Counted from the first letter of the stretch, positions 9,250-18,819 are shown. The stretch is 64,000 bases of DNA from Chitinophagaceae bacterium (GCA_016720585.1 JADKKH010000006.1:124001-188000); one strand, 5' to 3'. Translations and numbers: made by a program. The notes: a model not told the origin generated them from the letters alone.

Positions 9250-10125
9250 TCACCCTTTCATCACTTCGGCCATCCTTTTTCCGATATCGGCAGGGCTGCT
9301 TACCACATGAATTCCACATGCAGTCATGATTTTCATTTTTGCAGCTGCTGTATCATCTGCGCCTCCCACAATAGCTCCCGCATGACCCATACGACGTCCG
9401 GGAGGTGCCGTTTGACCGGCAATGAAACCTACCACCGGTTTTTTATTTCCGTTTGCTTTTATCCAGTTAGCCGCTTCAGCTTCCATGCCACCACCTATTT
9501 CGCCGATCATTACAATAGCATCTGTGAGGGGATCATTCATAAATAATTCCACAGCTTCTTTAGTAGTTGTGCCGATAATCGGATCGCCACCAATACCTAC
9601 GGCCGTGGAAATTCCCAAACCTGCTTTAGCAACCTGGTCGGCAGCTTCGTAAGTCAATGTTCCGGATTTGGAAACAATACCAATGCGGCCCGGGATAAAA
9701 ACAAATCCCGGCATAATACCCACCTTACATTCCCCCGCGGTGATAACACCGGGGCAGTTTGGTCCAACCAAACGGGTATTTTTCCCCTGTAAATAATTTT
9801 TCACTTTCACCATATCCTGTACTGGTATTCCTTCGGTGATACAAACGACGAGTTTAATACCTGCATCAGCCGCTTCCATAATAGCATCTCCGGCAAAAGC
9901 CGGAGGAACAAATATGATACTTACATCCGCACCTGTTTCTTTTACACAATCCATGACCGTATTGAAAACCGGTTTGTCCAGATGTGTGCTGCCACCTTTA
10001 CCGGGTGTAACACCACCGACCACCTGGGTGCCATATTCAATCATTTGGGTTGCATGGAAAGTGCCTTCGGTTCCGGTGAATCCCTGGACAATTATTTTAG
10101 AATTCTTATTAACGAGAATGCTCAT
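9250..10125 (-). CDS. sucD: Succinate-CoA ligase alpha subunit
   Basis: The 291-residue protein matches SucD in length and motifs. The N-terminal CoA-binding domain contains the glycine-rich loop QGFTGTEGTFHA and then VVGGVTPGKGG. The ligase domain contains GPNCPGVITAGECKVGIMPG and the phosphohistidine loop GHAGAIVGG, with the active His near residue 248. With SucC it interconverts succinyl-CoA and succinate with nucleotide triphosphate formation in the TCA cycle. sucC is not in this window, which is usual for Bacteroidota. A consensus -7 element lies 22 bp upstream of the ATG. Confidence 0.97.
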   Translation of the reverse strand: MSILVNKNSKIIVQGFTGTEGTFHATQMIEYGTQVVGGVTPGKGGSTHLDKPVFNTVMDCVKETGADVSIIFVPPAFAGDAIMEAADAGIKLVVCITEGIPVQDMVKVKNYLQGKNTRLVGPNCPGVITAGECKVGIMPGFVFIPGRIGIVSKSGTLTYEAADQVAKAGLGISTAVGIGGDPIIGTTTKEAVELFMNDPLTDAIVMIGEIGGGMEAEAANWIKANGNKKPVVGFIAGQTAPPGRRMGHAGAIVGGADDTAAAKMKIMTACGIHVVSSPADIGKRMAEVMKG

Positions 10126-10146
10126 ATTGAAAAATTGTGGATTGTG

Positions 10147-10155
10147 GCAAAAATA
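10147..10155 (-). promoter_or_regulatory. sucD promoter -7 element
   Basis: On the minus strand the sequence reads TATTTTTGC, a perfect match to the Bacteroidota TAnnTTTGC element, 21 nt before the sucD ATG. The implied 5' leader is about 15 nt. No clear -33 TTG was identified. Confidence 0.65.
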
Positions 10156-10206
10156 AGGGATTTGCCGGTTCCTCTTTTTTGTAAAAGATATTATGGGTTT
10201 GTTGAC

Positions 10207-11052
10207 TTACTCACCCGGGGGAGGCACCAGGGTAGCGGCATCTTTATCCAACAGGGCATCCATGTTCCGTTCATTGGAAATTTTGCCGCTTTCTTCCAGC
10301 ATACGCATGTCTTTGGCGTCCCGTAAGAATTCGGAAGCAAAAATAAAATCGTTCAACCGTTGATTTTTGCTGAAGATTATTTCCCTGTTGGTGCCTTCCC
10401 ATTCTTTATTGCCCTGGTACATGTACAAAATGTAATTACCTGTTTCCATAACACTGTTCATGTCATGGGTATTGACAACCGTGGTGATATTATATTCAAC
10501 CGTTATTTCCTGAATCAGTTTGTCTATTAACAGGGCCGTTTGAGGGTCAAGACCGGAATTAGGTTCATCACAAAAAAGATATTTGGGATTTAAAACAATA
10601 GCCCGCGCCAATGCCACTCTTTTTTTCATGCCTCCGCTGAGTTCGGAAGGGAATTTTTTATTTGCATCAACAATATTTACCCGGTGCAATACCTGGTTTA
10701 CCCGGTCTAATTTTTTTTTGTAAGAATCTTTAGTGAACATACTCAGGGGAAACATGACATTTTCTTCTACGGTTTGGCTGTCAAATAAGGCCGATCCCTG
10801 GAAAAGCATTCCAATTTCTTTCCGGATCTCTGTTTTTTCTTCAACATTCATCGTTGTGAAGTTGTGACCGCTATATAAGACATCACCACTGTCCGGTTCA
10901 AAAAGACCGACCATACATTTCATTAGTACAGTCTTGCCACTGCCGCTGGTCCCGATGATAAGGTTACATTGCCCGGCTTTCATCACGGCACTGACATCCT
11001 GTATCACGGTTTTGTCGTTAAAAGTCTTTTTAATATTTTTTACTTCAATCAT
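10207..11052 (-). CDS. mlaF: Mla-type phospholipid transport ATPase
   Basis: This 281-residue ABC ATPase has Walker A GTSGSGKT (34-41), a Q-loop MLFQGS, signature LSGGM (138-142), Walker B YLFCDEP (158-164) and the switch His in NTHDMN (about 196). SALFDSQTVEENVMFPL is typical of the MlaF/MceG group. A 70-residue C-terminal extension follows the core. It pairs with the permease encoded 15 bp upstream and is inferred to power retrograde lipid transport for outer-membrane asymmetry. No MCE-domain partner (mlaD) lies next to it in this window. Confidence 0.9.
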   Translation of the reverse strand: MIEVKNIKKTFNDKTVIQDVSAVMKAGQCNLIIGTSGSGKTVLMKCMVGLFEPDSGDVLYSGHNFTTMNVEEKTEIRKEIGMLFQGSALFDSQTVEENVMFPLSMFTKDSYKKKLDRVNQVLHRVNIVDANKKFPSELSGGMKKRVALARAIVLNPKYLFCDEPNSGLDPQTALLIDKLIQEITVEYNITTVVNTHDMNSVMETGNYILYMYQGNKEWEGTNREIIFSKNQRLNDFIFASEFLRDAKDMRMLEESGKISNERNMDALLDKDAATLVPPPGE

Positions 11053-11067
11053 ATTTATTCTTTATTG

Positions 11068-11811
11068 CTACGTGGGTAGTAATATGGCAGACAAAACATA
11101 ATCTGCAAATAGAATGAGAATACAACTTACCACGACCGCTTTGGTACTGGCCCGGCCGATTTCCAATGCCCCCCCTTTTACATAATAGCCATAAAATGCC
11201 GGGATACTGGATATAATAAATGAAAAGACATAGGCTTTTATAAGGGCAAAAATGACATTAAAGGGAACAAAAAATTCCAGGAGTCCTTTATCATAGATAC
11301 TTCCGGAAATGATACCCGATGCTGTAGCAGCGAGTCTTCCTCCCCAAATGCCCAGGGCCATTGCAAGAACAACCAGTAAGGGTATCATCAGTAAGGCTGC
11401 CGCAATTTTGGGAAGGATCAGGTATGCTTTTGTATTGATACCCATTATTTCCAGCGCATCAATTTGCTCACTTACCCGCATGTTACCCAGTTCACTCGCA
11501 ATGCGGCTGCCAGCCACACCTGCCAGTACAATACAAACCAGGGTGGGGGCAAATTCAAGTATAACGGTGTCCCGTACAATTTGGGCAATTGTTGATGGTG
11601 GTATCAGGGGACTTACTAATTGATAGGCTGTTTGTATAGTGGAAACTGCCCCGATAAAAACTGAGATAATGGCCACAATACCCAGTGAACCGAATCCGAT
11701 CTCTGTACACTGGTGAATAAATTCTTTCCAGTACATCTTCCCGTTTTCCGGTTTGGAAAACATGCCTTTGATCATCAGAAGGTAACGGCCTATATCTCTG
11801 AAAATAGTCAT
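11068..11811 (-). CDS. mlaE: MlaE-family lipid ABC transporter permease
   Basis: The 247-residue integral membrane protein has five to six hydrophobic segments. It carries the MlaE/YrbE signature EFAPTLVCIVLAGVAGSRIA followed by ELGNMRVSEQIDALEIMG, the region that contacts the ATPase. It is first in a two-gene operon with mlaF, 15 bp apart. A near-consensus -7 element (TATCTTAGC, minus strand, 11820-11828) lies 8 nt before its ATG. Confidence 0.92.
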   Translation of the reverse strand: MTIFRDIGRYLLMIKGMFSKPENGKMYWKEFIHQCTEIGFGSLGIVAIISVFIGAVSTIQTAYQLVSPLIPPSTIAQIVRDTVILEFAPTLVCIVLAGVAGSRIASELGNMRVSEQIDALEIMGINTKAYLILPKIAAALLMIPLLVVLAMALGIWGGRLAATASGIISGSIYDKGLLEFFVPFNVIFALIKAYVFSFIISSIPAFYGYYVKGGALEIGRASTKAVVVSCILILFADYVLSAILLPT

Positions 11812-11907
11812 ATTGTGAAGCTAAGATACAGTATGAAAAGTGAAAAGCCATTAGCTAAACGCTATGGTTTTTTTTCAGGGGGATTTTATAAGTAAGACCC
11901 GGGTGAA

Positions 11908-14250
11908 TTATATTTCTTTATTTTCTTTCCTGAATCGTTTCCACCACCGGGATCTTTTTACAATTTCATCTGTGGCGGTTTTACTCTTTATCTGGGCATC
12001 TACTACTGCAACCAGGGCCATATTAATGATGCTTCTGACAGAACTGCCCAGCTGAAGGATATGCACCGGTTTCTTCAATCCTAATAATATGGGGCCGACG
12101 GCATCAGCCGTTTCCAGTTCTTTCATCAGGTTATAAGCAATATTTCCTGAGGCAAGATTTGGAAAAATCAAGGTATTAACATCCTTGTCAACAAGCTCAC
12201 TGAAAGGATAATTTTCTTTCATGAGTTCCTTATTAAATGCCACGCTGGCCTGCATTTCACCATCCACAAGCAACGTGGGCATTTTCTCTTTTACTATTTT
12301 TCGGGCCTTTGATACTAACGCTGCTTCCGGTGAATTGCTGCTGCCAAAGTTGGAATAGCTGAGCATAGCAATACGGGGAATGATGCTGAAGTTGCGGACT
12401 TCTTTTGCAACCATTAAAGTTATTTCTGCCAGTTCTTCAGCGGTTGGGTTAAAGTTTACCGTCGTATCTGCCAGGAATAAAGGTCCTTTTTTGGTAAGCA
12501 TCAGGTACATCCCGGCAATTTTCTTTACGCCTTCTTCTGTACCGATGATTTGGAGGGCCGGTCGGATTGTATCCGGATAGTTTTTAGCTAAGCCAGAAAT
12601 CATGGCATCGGCATCACCGCATTCCACCATCATACAACCATAGTAGTTGCGATCCTTCATCACTTTTTTTGCTTCATAAGCATTAAATCCTTTACGGCCT
12701 CTTTTGGCAAAGAATATCTCAGCATATTTATTCCTTCTTTCTTCCGTGGCATCACTGCGCGGGTCAAAAATGGGTAATCCTTCAAGATCGATGCCGTTTG
12801 CCGCTGCAATATCTCTGATCTTAATTTCATCTCCCAATAAAATGGGATAGCCGACACCTTCATCAAAAACGATCTGTGCGGCTTTTAAAATTTTTACATT
12901 ATCTGCTTCAGCAAAAACAATTCTTTTCGGATCCCGCCGGGCTTTGTTACCAATGACCCGCATAACCTGGTTATCCAGTCCCAGGCGTTTGTTGAGGCTG
13001 GTGATATAATTATCCCAATTAGTGATCGGTTGTTTTGCCACGCCACTTTCCATGGCTGCCCGGGCAACGGCAGGAGCGACGGTTGCCAGTAATCTCGGAT
13101 CAAGCGGTTTTGGAATAATATAGTTTTGACCAAACAGGATATTCTTTTCATTATAGGCCATGTTCACAATATCGGGTACAGGCGTTTTGGCCAGTTCTGC
13201 CAATGCCTTGACTGCGGCCAGTTTCATGGCTTCATTGATCTGTGTGGCCCGGACATCCAATGCCCCACGGAAAATGTAGGGGAAGCCGAGTACATTATTT
13301 ACCTGGTTGGGATAATCGCTGCGGCCTGTGGCCATGATGATATCTTTTCGGGCATTGGTAGCATCTTCCCAGCTTATTTCGGGATCTGGATTGGCCATAG
13401 CAAACACGATCGGATTTTTGGCCATGCTTTTTATCATGTCGGTATTCAATATTCCGCCTTTACTCAATCCGATAAAAACATCGGCATCTTTCATGCCTTC
13501 GGCAAGGGTGGTGTTTTTTCCCGCCGCGATAAATTCTTTTTTTAGTTCATCCAGGTCAGTCCGGCTTTCATGAATAAGACCTTTGCTGTCGTATACCCTG
13601 AAATTTTCTCTTTTTGCACCCAAGGCAATATAAAGTTTCATACAGGCCACGGCTGCAGCCCCGGCACCACTCACGACAAATTTTGCTTTCTCAATTTTTT
13701 TCTTCTGTACTTCACAGGCATTCAGTAATGCTGCTGCGCTGATGATAGCTGTGCCATGCTGATCATCATGCATCATGGGAATATTCAATACCTTTTTTAA
13801 TTCCCGCTCAATGTAAAAGCACTCCGGTGCTTTGATATCTTCCAGGTTGATACCACCGAATGTGGGTTCCAGCGCTTTTACAATCTGTACAAACTTTTCG
13901 GGATCGGTTTCATTTATTTCAATGTCAAATACATCGATATCGGCAAATATTTTGAATAATACACCTTTGCCTTCCATAACCGGTTTGCCGGCTTCTGGAC
14001 CGATATTACCCAAACCTAGTACGGCGGTCCCATTACTGATAACGGCCACTAAATTTCCTTTGGCAGTATATTTATAAACGTTTTCTACATCAGCGGCAAT
14101 TTCTAAACAAGGTTCAGCCACTCCGGGTGAATAGGCCAGGGAAAGATCCCGTTGAGTTTTGGCTTCTTTGGTTGGAACTACTTCAATTTTTCCGGGTCGG
14201 CCTTTGGAATGATATTCGAGGGCCTGCTGTTTTCTTAAATCATTGTCCAT
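11908..14250 (-). CDS. maeB: NADP-dependent malic enzyme with phosphotransacetylase domain
   Basis: The 780-residue fusion has the long MaeB architecture. The N-terminal malic domain starts near 20 (LAYSPGVAEPCLEI, then MHDDQHGTAIISAAALLNA). The NAD(P) domain contains a Rossmann motif VVSGAGAAAVACMKLY near 195. From about 430 to 765 comes a phosphate acetyl/butyryltransferase-like domain (RIVFAEADNVKILKAA; later PTLLVDGEMQASVAFN). It decarboxylates malate to pyruvate with NADP reduction. The C-terminal domain is generally regulatory, binding acetyl-CoA, rather than an active transacetylase. On the minus strand TACCTTGC about 52 bp upstream of the ATG is a possible, imperfect -7 element. Confidence 0.95.
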   Translation of the reverse strand: MDNDLRKQQALEYHSKGRPGKIEVVPTKEAKTQRDLSLAYSPGVAEPCLEIAADVENVYKYTAKGNLVAVISNGTAVLGLGNIGPEAGKPVMEGKGVLFKIFADIDVFDIEINETDPEKFVQIVKALEPTFGGINLEDIKAPECFYIERELKKVLNIPMMHDDQHGTAIISAAALLNACEVQKKKIEKAKFVVSGAGAAAVACMKLYIALGAKRENFRVYDSKGLIHESRTDLDELKKEFIAAGKNTTLAEGMKDADVFIGLSKGGILNTDMIKSMAKNPIVFAMANPDPEISWEDATNARKDIIMATGRSDYPNQVNNVLGFPYIFRGALDVRATQINEAMKLAAVKALAELAKTPVPDIVNMAYNEKNILFGQNYIIPKPLDPRLLATVAPAVARAAMESGVAKQPITNWDNYITSLNKRLGLDNQVMRVIGNKARRDPKRIVFAEADNVKILKAAQIVFDEGVGYPILLGDEIKIRDIAAANGIDLEGLPIFDPRSDATEERRNKYAEIFFAKRGRKGFNAYEAKKVMKDRNYYGCMMVECGDADAMISGLAKNYPDTIRPALQIIGTEEGVKKIAGMYLMLTKKGPLFLADTTVNFNPTAEELAEITLMVAKEVRNFSIIPRIAMLSYSNFGSSNSPEAALVSKARKIVKEKMPTLLVDGEMQASVAFNKELMKENYPFSELVDKDVNTLIFPNLASGNIAYNLMKELETADAVGPILLGLKKPVHILQLGSSVRSIINMALVAVVDAQIKSKTATDEIVKRSRWWKRFRKENKEI

Positions 14251-14365
14251 AATCCGATTTTAATGATCTGCTTTCTGCACAATATTTCGAGATGGGGATG
14301 CAAGGTACAATATTATAATCCGAACAGGTTTCTGCAGGATTTTTTCAAAATATTGAATTATCGCT

Positions 14366-15544
14366 TTAAGGTTTTAAAGAAGTTCCCAGCCATGCCATCA
14401 TTCCCATTCCGATCTCAATGGCATCTTCATCAATATTAAAAGTGGGCGTATGTACACCAGCGGTGATTCCTTTGGCTGGATTCATCGTACCCAGTCGGTA
14501 AAAACAAGCGGGTATCCGTTGGGCGTAGTATCCAAAATCTTCAGCACCCATGCGGAGTTCTGTTTCGCTTACATTTTCGGCGCCTATATATTCTCCTGCT
14601 TTTTTCCTGGCAATAGTGTTTACATGTTCATTATTCATGACGCAGGGATAGCCTACATCAATATGGAGGTCAGCTTCTCCGCCCATGGAATGAACCAGGT
14701 TTGTTGTCAATTTGCGGATTAAATCATGTGCTTTAAAACGCCATTCTTCGTCCATCGCCCGGAAGGTCCCCATCAATTTTACTTCAGCCGGAATAACATT
14801 CGTGGTATTGCCTCCATTTATTGAGGTAATTGAAAGAACCGAGGGGTTGAACGGATTATTATTCCGGCTAATTAATTGCTGTAACGCGATGATCAGGTGT
14901 GAGCAGATCAGTATCGGGTCAACCGTTAAATGCGGCGAAGCGGCGTGACCCCCTTTTCCTTTTATTGTAAAATATAACTCATCCGCACTGGCCATTACTT
15001 TTCCACTACGAAAGCTGAGCTGACCCACTTCCAGGATGGTATTAACGTGCAAGGCAAGAATAGCTTCCGGTCTTGGGTTTTCCAATACACCCTCTTTTAT
15101 CATCAGGGAAGCACCCCCGGGATTTTTTTCTTCACCTGGCTGAAAGATGAGTTTCACCGTCCCTTCCCATTCATCTTTTATTTCGGTCAATATTTTTGCA
15201 GCCCCCAGAAGGCAGGCCGTATGTACATCATGTCCGCAGGCATGCATCACCCCGTTGTTCATTGATTTGTAGGGGATGTCATTTTCTTCTTTAATTGGCA
15301 GGGCATCCATATCGGCACGGAGCGCAATGATTCTTTTTTCCGGGTTCTTACCTTTTATCAATCCAACAACACCTGTGGTTGCTTTGACTTCAAAGGGGAT
15401 CCCGAGTTCCTTCAGTTTATTTTGTACAAAAACGGAGGTTTCAAATTCCTGGTAACTTAATTCAGGATGCGCATGAAGATGATGCCGGACTTCAATAAAT
15501 TCCGGAGCATATGTATTAGCTAAATCCTTGATTTTTTTTATCAT
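14366..15544 (-). CDS. M20-family amidohydrolase (N-acyl-amino-acid hydrolase type)
   Basis: The 392-residue product has the M20D metal-site pattern: RHHLHAHPELSYQEFET near the N-terminus, ALRADMDALPI, then MHACGHDVHTACLLGAA. After the Glu motif FQPGEEK comes the dimerisation lid (GKGGHAASPH), and near the C-terminus AEDFGYYAQ. The family hydrolyses N-acyl amino acids, hippurate-like amides or auxin conjugates in the cytoplasm; the exact substrate is unknown. I place the start at the ATG at 15544. A longer frame to 15568 would run through a perfect -7 promoter element that ends 4 nt before this ATG. Confidence 0.9.
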   Translation of the reverse strand: MIKKIKDLANTYAPEFIEVRHHLHAHPELSYQEFETSVFVQNKLKELGIPFEVKATTGVVGLIKGKNPEKRIIALRADMDALPIKEENDIPYKSMNNGVMHACGHDVHTACLLGAAKILTEIKDEWEGTVKLIFQPGEEKNPGGASLMIKEGVLENPRPEAILALHVNTILEVGQLSFRSGKVMASADELYFTIKGKGGHAASPHLTVDPILICSHLIIALQQLISRNNNPFNPSVLSITSINGGNTTNVIPAEVKLMGTFRAMDEEWRFKAHDLIRKLTTNLVHSMGGEADLHIDVGYPCVMNNEHVNTIARKKAGEYIGAENVSETELRMGAEDFGYYAQRIPACFYRLGTMNPAKGITAGVHTPTFNIDEDAIEIGMGMMAWLGTSLKP

Positions 15545-15547
15545 TGA

Positions 15548-15556
15548 GCAAAAATA
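15548..15556 (-). promoter_or_regulatory. -7 element giving a probably leaderless mRNA
   Basis: The minus strand reads TATTTTTGC followed by only three bases before the ATG of the M20 gene. With initiation a few bases after the element, transcription would begin at or next to the start codon. The element also decides the start: the longer frame is not transcribed from it. Confidence 0.6.
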
Positions 15557-15612
15557 ATTAATCCTCATCTGAAAACAGATAAGGATTATTGATCTTATCG
15601 AAAAGAAGATAT

Positions 15613-16074
15613 TCAGGGTGCTATTTCGTCATCATTATTCTTACCCGGTTTTACTTCAATAATATCTTTCATAATAAAAACTCCTTTTGGGAAATAGGTA
15701 TTCAATCTTCTTTGGTAAGATTCCGCATCTTTCCGGTCTTTAAAATTTCCTGCTTTAACCCGGAAATAAGGCGATTGGTACCAGAGATAAGCTTTCAGTT
15801 CCGGGAAATAGGTATACACTTTGGTTTTGGCAGCCAGGGCTTCATCCCGGTTGTTCGTACTGATGATCATGAGGCGAAAACCTTTGTCGGTTCTTCTGCC
15901 ATCCCGGCTGGTTACTTCGTTGATGGTAGCCTGTTTTTTTATCAACAGATCGAGCCTCGGGTCCTGGTGGATGATAATGGAGTTACTATCTGCGGGTAAA
16001 ACTCCGGCAGTATCTTTCTGAGCAAAACAGGATGACGCGAAAACAAAAAAGGCAAATGCAAAAATAAATTTCAT
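15613..16074 (-). CDS. Exported SPOR-domain protein
   Basis: The 153-residue product starts with a signal peptide (MKFIFAFAFFVFASSCFAQ), a linker, then a SPOR domain of about 75 residues. It covers GFRLMIISTNNRDEALAAKT through SPYFRVKAGNFKDRKDAESY to the end. SPOR domains bind denuded peptidoglycan glycan strands, often at division sites, so periplasmic localisation is inferred. The ATG at 16074 begins the signal peptide; upstream in-frame ATGs would add an implausible hydrophilic extension overlapping the neighbouring coding end. The Cys in the signal peptide (SSCFAQ) leaves a lipoprotein possible. Confidence 0.75.
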   Translation of the reverse strand: MKFIFAFAFFVFASSCFAQKDTAGVLPADSNSIIIHQDPRLDLLIKKQATINEVTSRDGRRTDKGFRLMIISTNNRDEALAAKTKVYTYFPELKAYLWYQSPYFRVKAGNFKDRKDAESYQRRLNTYFPKGVFIMKDIIEVKPGKNNDDEIAP

Positions 16075-16105
16075 ATAAGGAATAAGGTTCTGTAAGCTCA
16101 TAAAA

Positions 16106-17056
16106 TTAATATCCTCCCCCGGCACCGGCAATATTTTCTACAGGGTGCCAGGTGGTTTTTATTTCCTGTGTATCCATAATAAAGTACGGGGATTGTCCTT
16201 CATCCGAATACCAGTTTATCTTATCATAAAAAATAACGCGTTTCAGGTTCGTGGCTGATTTTTCCCGTATCATTTTCCTTCTGTCAGAATTATTTTCACA
16301 GTAAATGGTTGCATTTACGTCCATATGGTCCACAAACCAGGAAGCCAGTTCGGCAGGTTTACCTGTTAAAATATTAACAACGCCACCCGGAAGGTCAGAG
16401 GAATTTAATACTTCAGCGAAAGTGACGGAGCAAAGCGGTTTTGTTTCCGATGCCAACACCACACAAGTATTACCTCCGGCAATTACCGGGGCAATTACGG
16501 AAACCAGTCCTAATAACGAATCGCCTTGCGGAGCAATAATGGAAACGACACCTGTGGGTTCGGGAACGGAGAAATTAAAATGCGAAGAAGCCACAGGGTT
16601 AACAGCACTGAACAGTTGCTGAAATTTATCACACCAGCCGGCATAATGTATTAACCGGTCAATGGCCAGATTCACTTCTTTTTCTGCTTTTGCTTTTGTT
16701 GAATCCTGCAGTACCAATTCCTGGATAAACTGTGCTTTTCTTCCTTCCAGCATTTCAGCCATCCGGTATAATACCTGGCTACGGTTGAAGGCTGCTCTTC
16801 CGCTCCAGCCACTAACAGCCGCCCGGGCTGCAACAACCGCATCCCGGAAATCTTTTCTTGAACTCAGGCAAATATTCGCCAATTTGGTCCCGGCAGCATT
16901 TGCAGGCATGTAATAGCGACCCGATTCGGTACGTGGAAACTGGCCACCGATATAAATTTTATAGGTCTTCAACACTTCAAGCCTCTTTGAAGAATTTTTT
17001 TTCTCCAGGCCGTTTTCGCTGATGGACAGTGCTGATTTTTTAATTGTCTTTTCCAT
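16106..17056 (-). CDS. Half aldehyde dehydrogenase (catalytically incomplete ALDH domain)
   Basis: The 316-residue protein aligns with the N-terminal, cofactor-binding half of aldehyde dehydrogenases: YKIYIGGQFPRTESGRYY, AARAAVSGWSGRAAFNRSQV, PTGVVSIIAPQGDSLLG, LPGGVVNILTG. It ends shortly after the position of the GSTxVG loop. Neither the catalytic Cys nor the general-base Glu region (ELGGK) exists, so it cannot be an ordinary dehydrogenase. It follows the full-length ALDH by about 90 bp in the same direction, with deoC upstream. The pair resembles the two domains of ALDH16-type enzymes encoded as separate genes, so a regulatory or structural partner role is inferred. Confidence 0.75.
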   Translation of the reverse strand: MEKTIKKSALSISENGLEKKNSSKRLEVLKTYKIYIGGQFPRTESGRYYMPANAAGTKLANICLSSRKDFRDAVVAARAAVSGWSGRAAFNRSQVLYRMAEMLEGRKAQFIQELVLQDSTKAKAEKEVNLAIDRLIHYAGWCDKFQQLFSAVNPVASSHFNFSVPEPTGVVSIIAPQGDSLLGLVSVIAPVIAGGNTCVVLASETKPLCSVTFAEVLNSSDLPGGVVNILTGKPAELASWFVDHMDVNATIYCENNSDRRKMIREKSATNLKRVIFYDKINWYSDEGQSPYFIMDTQEIKTTWHPVENIAGAGGGY

Positions 17057-17146
17057 AAAAAACAGAATGCAGATTTTTATGATTGTGATGATTGGCGCAG
17101 AAGATCATAATTTATCTTAATAATCATGAAAATCAGCGTTCAATTA

Positions 17147-18640
17147 TTAATTTATCAAATTCAAATAAGGTAACAAGCCATGTAATCCACCTTCTCTTCC
17201 ATACCCGCTTTCTTTATATCCTCCAAAGGGTGACGTGGGGTCAAATTTGTTGAACGTATTTGCCCAAACCACACCCGCCCGCATTCTTTTTGTCATGTTA
17301 AAAATTTTGGAACCCTTGTCTGTCCATACACCGGCACTTAATCCGTAAGGAGAATTATTGGCTTTCTCAATCACTTCATCATCGGTCCTGAACGTCAGAA
17401 TCGAAAGTACAGGCCCGAAAATTTCTTCCTGTGCGATACGATTGCTTTGGGCTACGTTGCTGAAAATGGTGGGTCGGCACCAAAACCCTTTCGTTGGTAA
17501 CCGGCAACTGCTTTCATACATTTCGGCGCCTTCTTTTTTACCGATCGCAATATATTTTTGAATGATCTGCAATTGTTCTTTTGAATTGATGGCGCCAATA
17601 TCTGTATTCTTATCCATCGGGTCGCCCACGATCAGGGTTTGCATGCGGTCCCGCAATTTGCGTATCACTTCTTTGGCAATGGATTCCTGTACATACAGTC
17701 TTGAACCGGCACAACAAACATGTCCCTGGTTAAAAAAGATCGCATTCACTACTCCTTCCACGGCCTGGTCGATCGGGGCATCTTCAAAAATAATATTAGC
17801 AGCTTTACCGCCTAATTCCAGGGTCGCTTTCTTTCCCGTTCCGGCAATAGCCCGTTGAATTATTTTTCCAACGTTGGTAGAACCTGTAAAAGCAATTTTA
17901 TTTACATCTGCATGGTTAACGATGGCGGCACCGGTTTCACCAGCCCCGGTAATAATATTGACAACGCCGGGAGGAAGGTCTGCTTCCTGGATTATCTCCG
18001 CCAGTTTTAAGGTGGTGAGCGATGTTGTTTCCGCAGGTTTTAATACAACAGTATTCCCGGTTGCCAATGCCGGGGCAATTTTCCAGGAAGCCATCAGCAA
18101 GGGGAAATTCCAGGGAGTGATTTGCCCGGCAACACCCAATGGTTCTGTTTTACGGTTTGGAAATGCATAGGCTAATTTATCTGCCCATCCGGCATAATAA
18201 AATAAATGATTGGCCGCAGTGGGTACATCAAAATCACGGCTTTCTTTTATCGGCTTGCCACCATCCAGTGTTTCGATGATCGCTAATTCCCGTGCTTTTT
18301 CCTGCATCAACCGGGCTATTCGGAAAATATACTTGGCTCTTTCTTTGGCCGGCATTTTCTTCCACACTTTTTCATACGCATTTCTGGCCGCTTTTACAGC
18401 TTTGTCCACATCCGCCGCACCGGCTTCTGCCACTTCACTCAGTTTTTCTTCGGTAGCGGGGTTGATCGTATCAAAATATTTTTTACTTAAGGGCTGCTGC
18501 CATGCGCCATTAATAAACAAATTATATTGTTTATTAATAGTAGCTGCACTTTTACTTTCAGGTGCAGGGGCATAGCTCCAGGATGTATCAAATTTTAATT
18601 TGATGGTGTTGCTTTTCTTTTTTGCAATTGCTTTTGCCAT
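17147..18640 (-). CDS. NAD(P)-dependent aldehyde dehydrogenase
   Basis: The 497-residue, full-length ALDH has the cofactor-binding segment ITPWNFPLLMASWKIAPALA, the loop FTGSTNVGK (251-259), general base Glu in LELGGK (E275) and nucleophile Cys in FFNQGHVCCAGSR (C309). It also has EEIFGPVLSI and the C-terminal PFGGYKESGYGREGG. It oxidises an aldehyde to the acid. Its position between deoC and the half-ALDH suggests it handles the acetaldehyde made by deoxyribose-phosphate aldolase. A lysine-rich N-terminal extension of about 35 residues precedes the fold. Confidence 0.93.
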   Translation of the reverse strand: MAKAIAKKKSNTIKLKFDTSWSYAPAPESKSAATINKQYNLFINGAWQQPLSKKYFDTINPATEEKLSEVAEAGAADVDKAVKAARNAYEKVWKKMPAKERAKYIFRIARLMQEKARELAIIETLDGGKPIKESRDFDVPTAANHLFYYAGWADKLAYAFPNRKTEPLGVAGQITPWNFPLLMASWKIAPALATGNTVVLKPAETTSLTTLKLAEIIQEADLPPGVVNIITGAGETGAAIVNHADVNKIAFTGSTNVGKIIQRAIAGTGKKATLELGGKAANIIFEDAPIDQAVEGVVNAIFFNQGHVCCAGSRLYVQESIAKEVIRKLRDRMQTLIVGDPMDKNTDIGAINSKEQLQIIQKYIAIGKKEGAEMYESSCRLPTKGFWCRPTIFSNVAQSNRIAQEEIFGPVLSILTFRTDDEVIEKANNSPYGLSAGVWTDKGSKIFNMTKRMRAGVVWANTFNKFDPTSPFGGYKESGYGREGGLHGLLPYLNLIN

Positions 18641-18699
18641 GTACTAATTTATTTATTTTTACGGCAACCCAAACACTGATAATCTTCCGTAAAGTCATT

Positions 18700-18715
18700 C
18701 CCGATAGCTATCGGG
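18700..18715. repeat. Palindrome CCCGATAGCTATCGGG
   Basis: A perfect 16-bp palindrome lies upstream of the aldehyde dehydrogenase and downstream of deoC. Related units occur at 19911-19926, 20009-20026 and 55801-55816, so it belongs to a dispersed short palindromic repeat family. Confidence 0.7.
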
Positions 18716-18819
18716 TCTTTATTGTTAAGTAATTCTATTCAGCTTGATTGTTTCTCGCAGCGAACGCAAAGATGAAGCGGCGCTGCGTTCATTGCTCCGT
18801 AGCGGCCGTTGCGAGAAAA

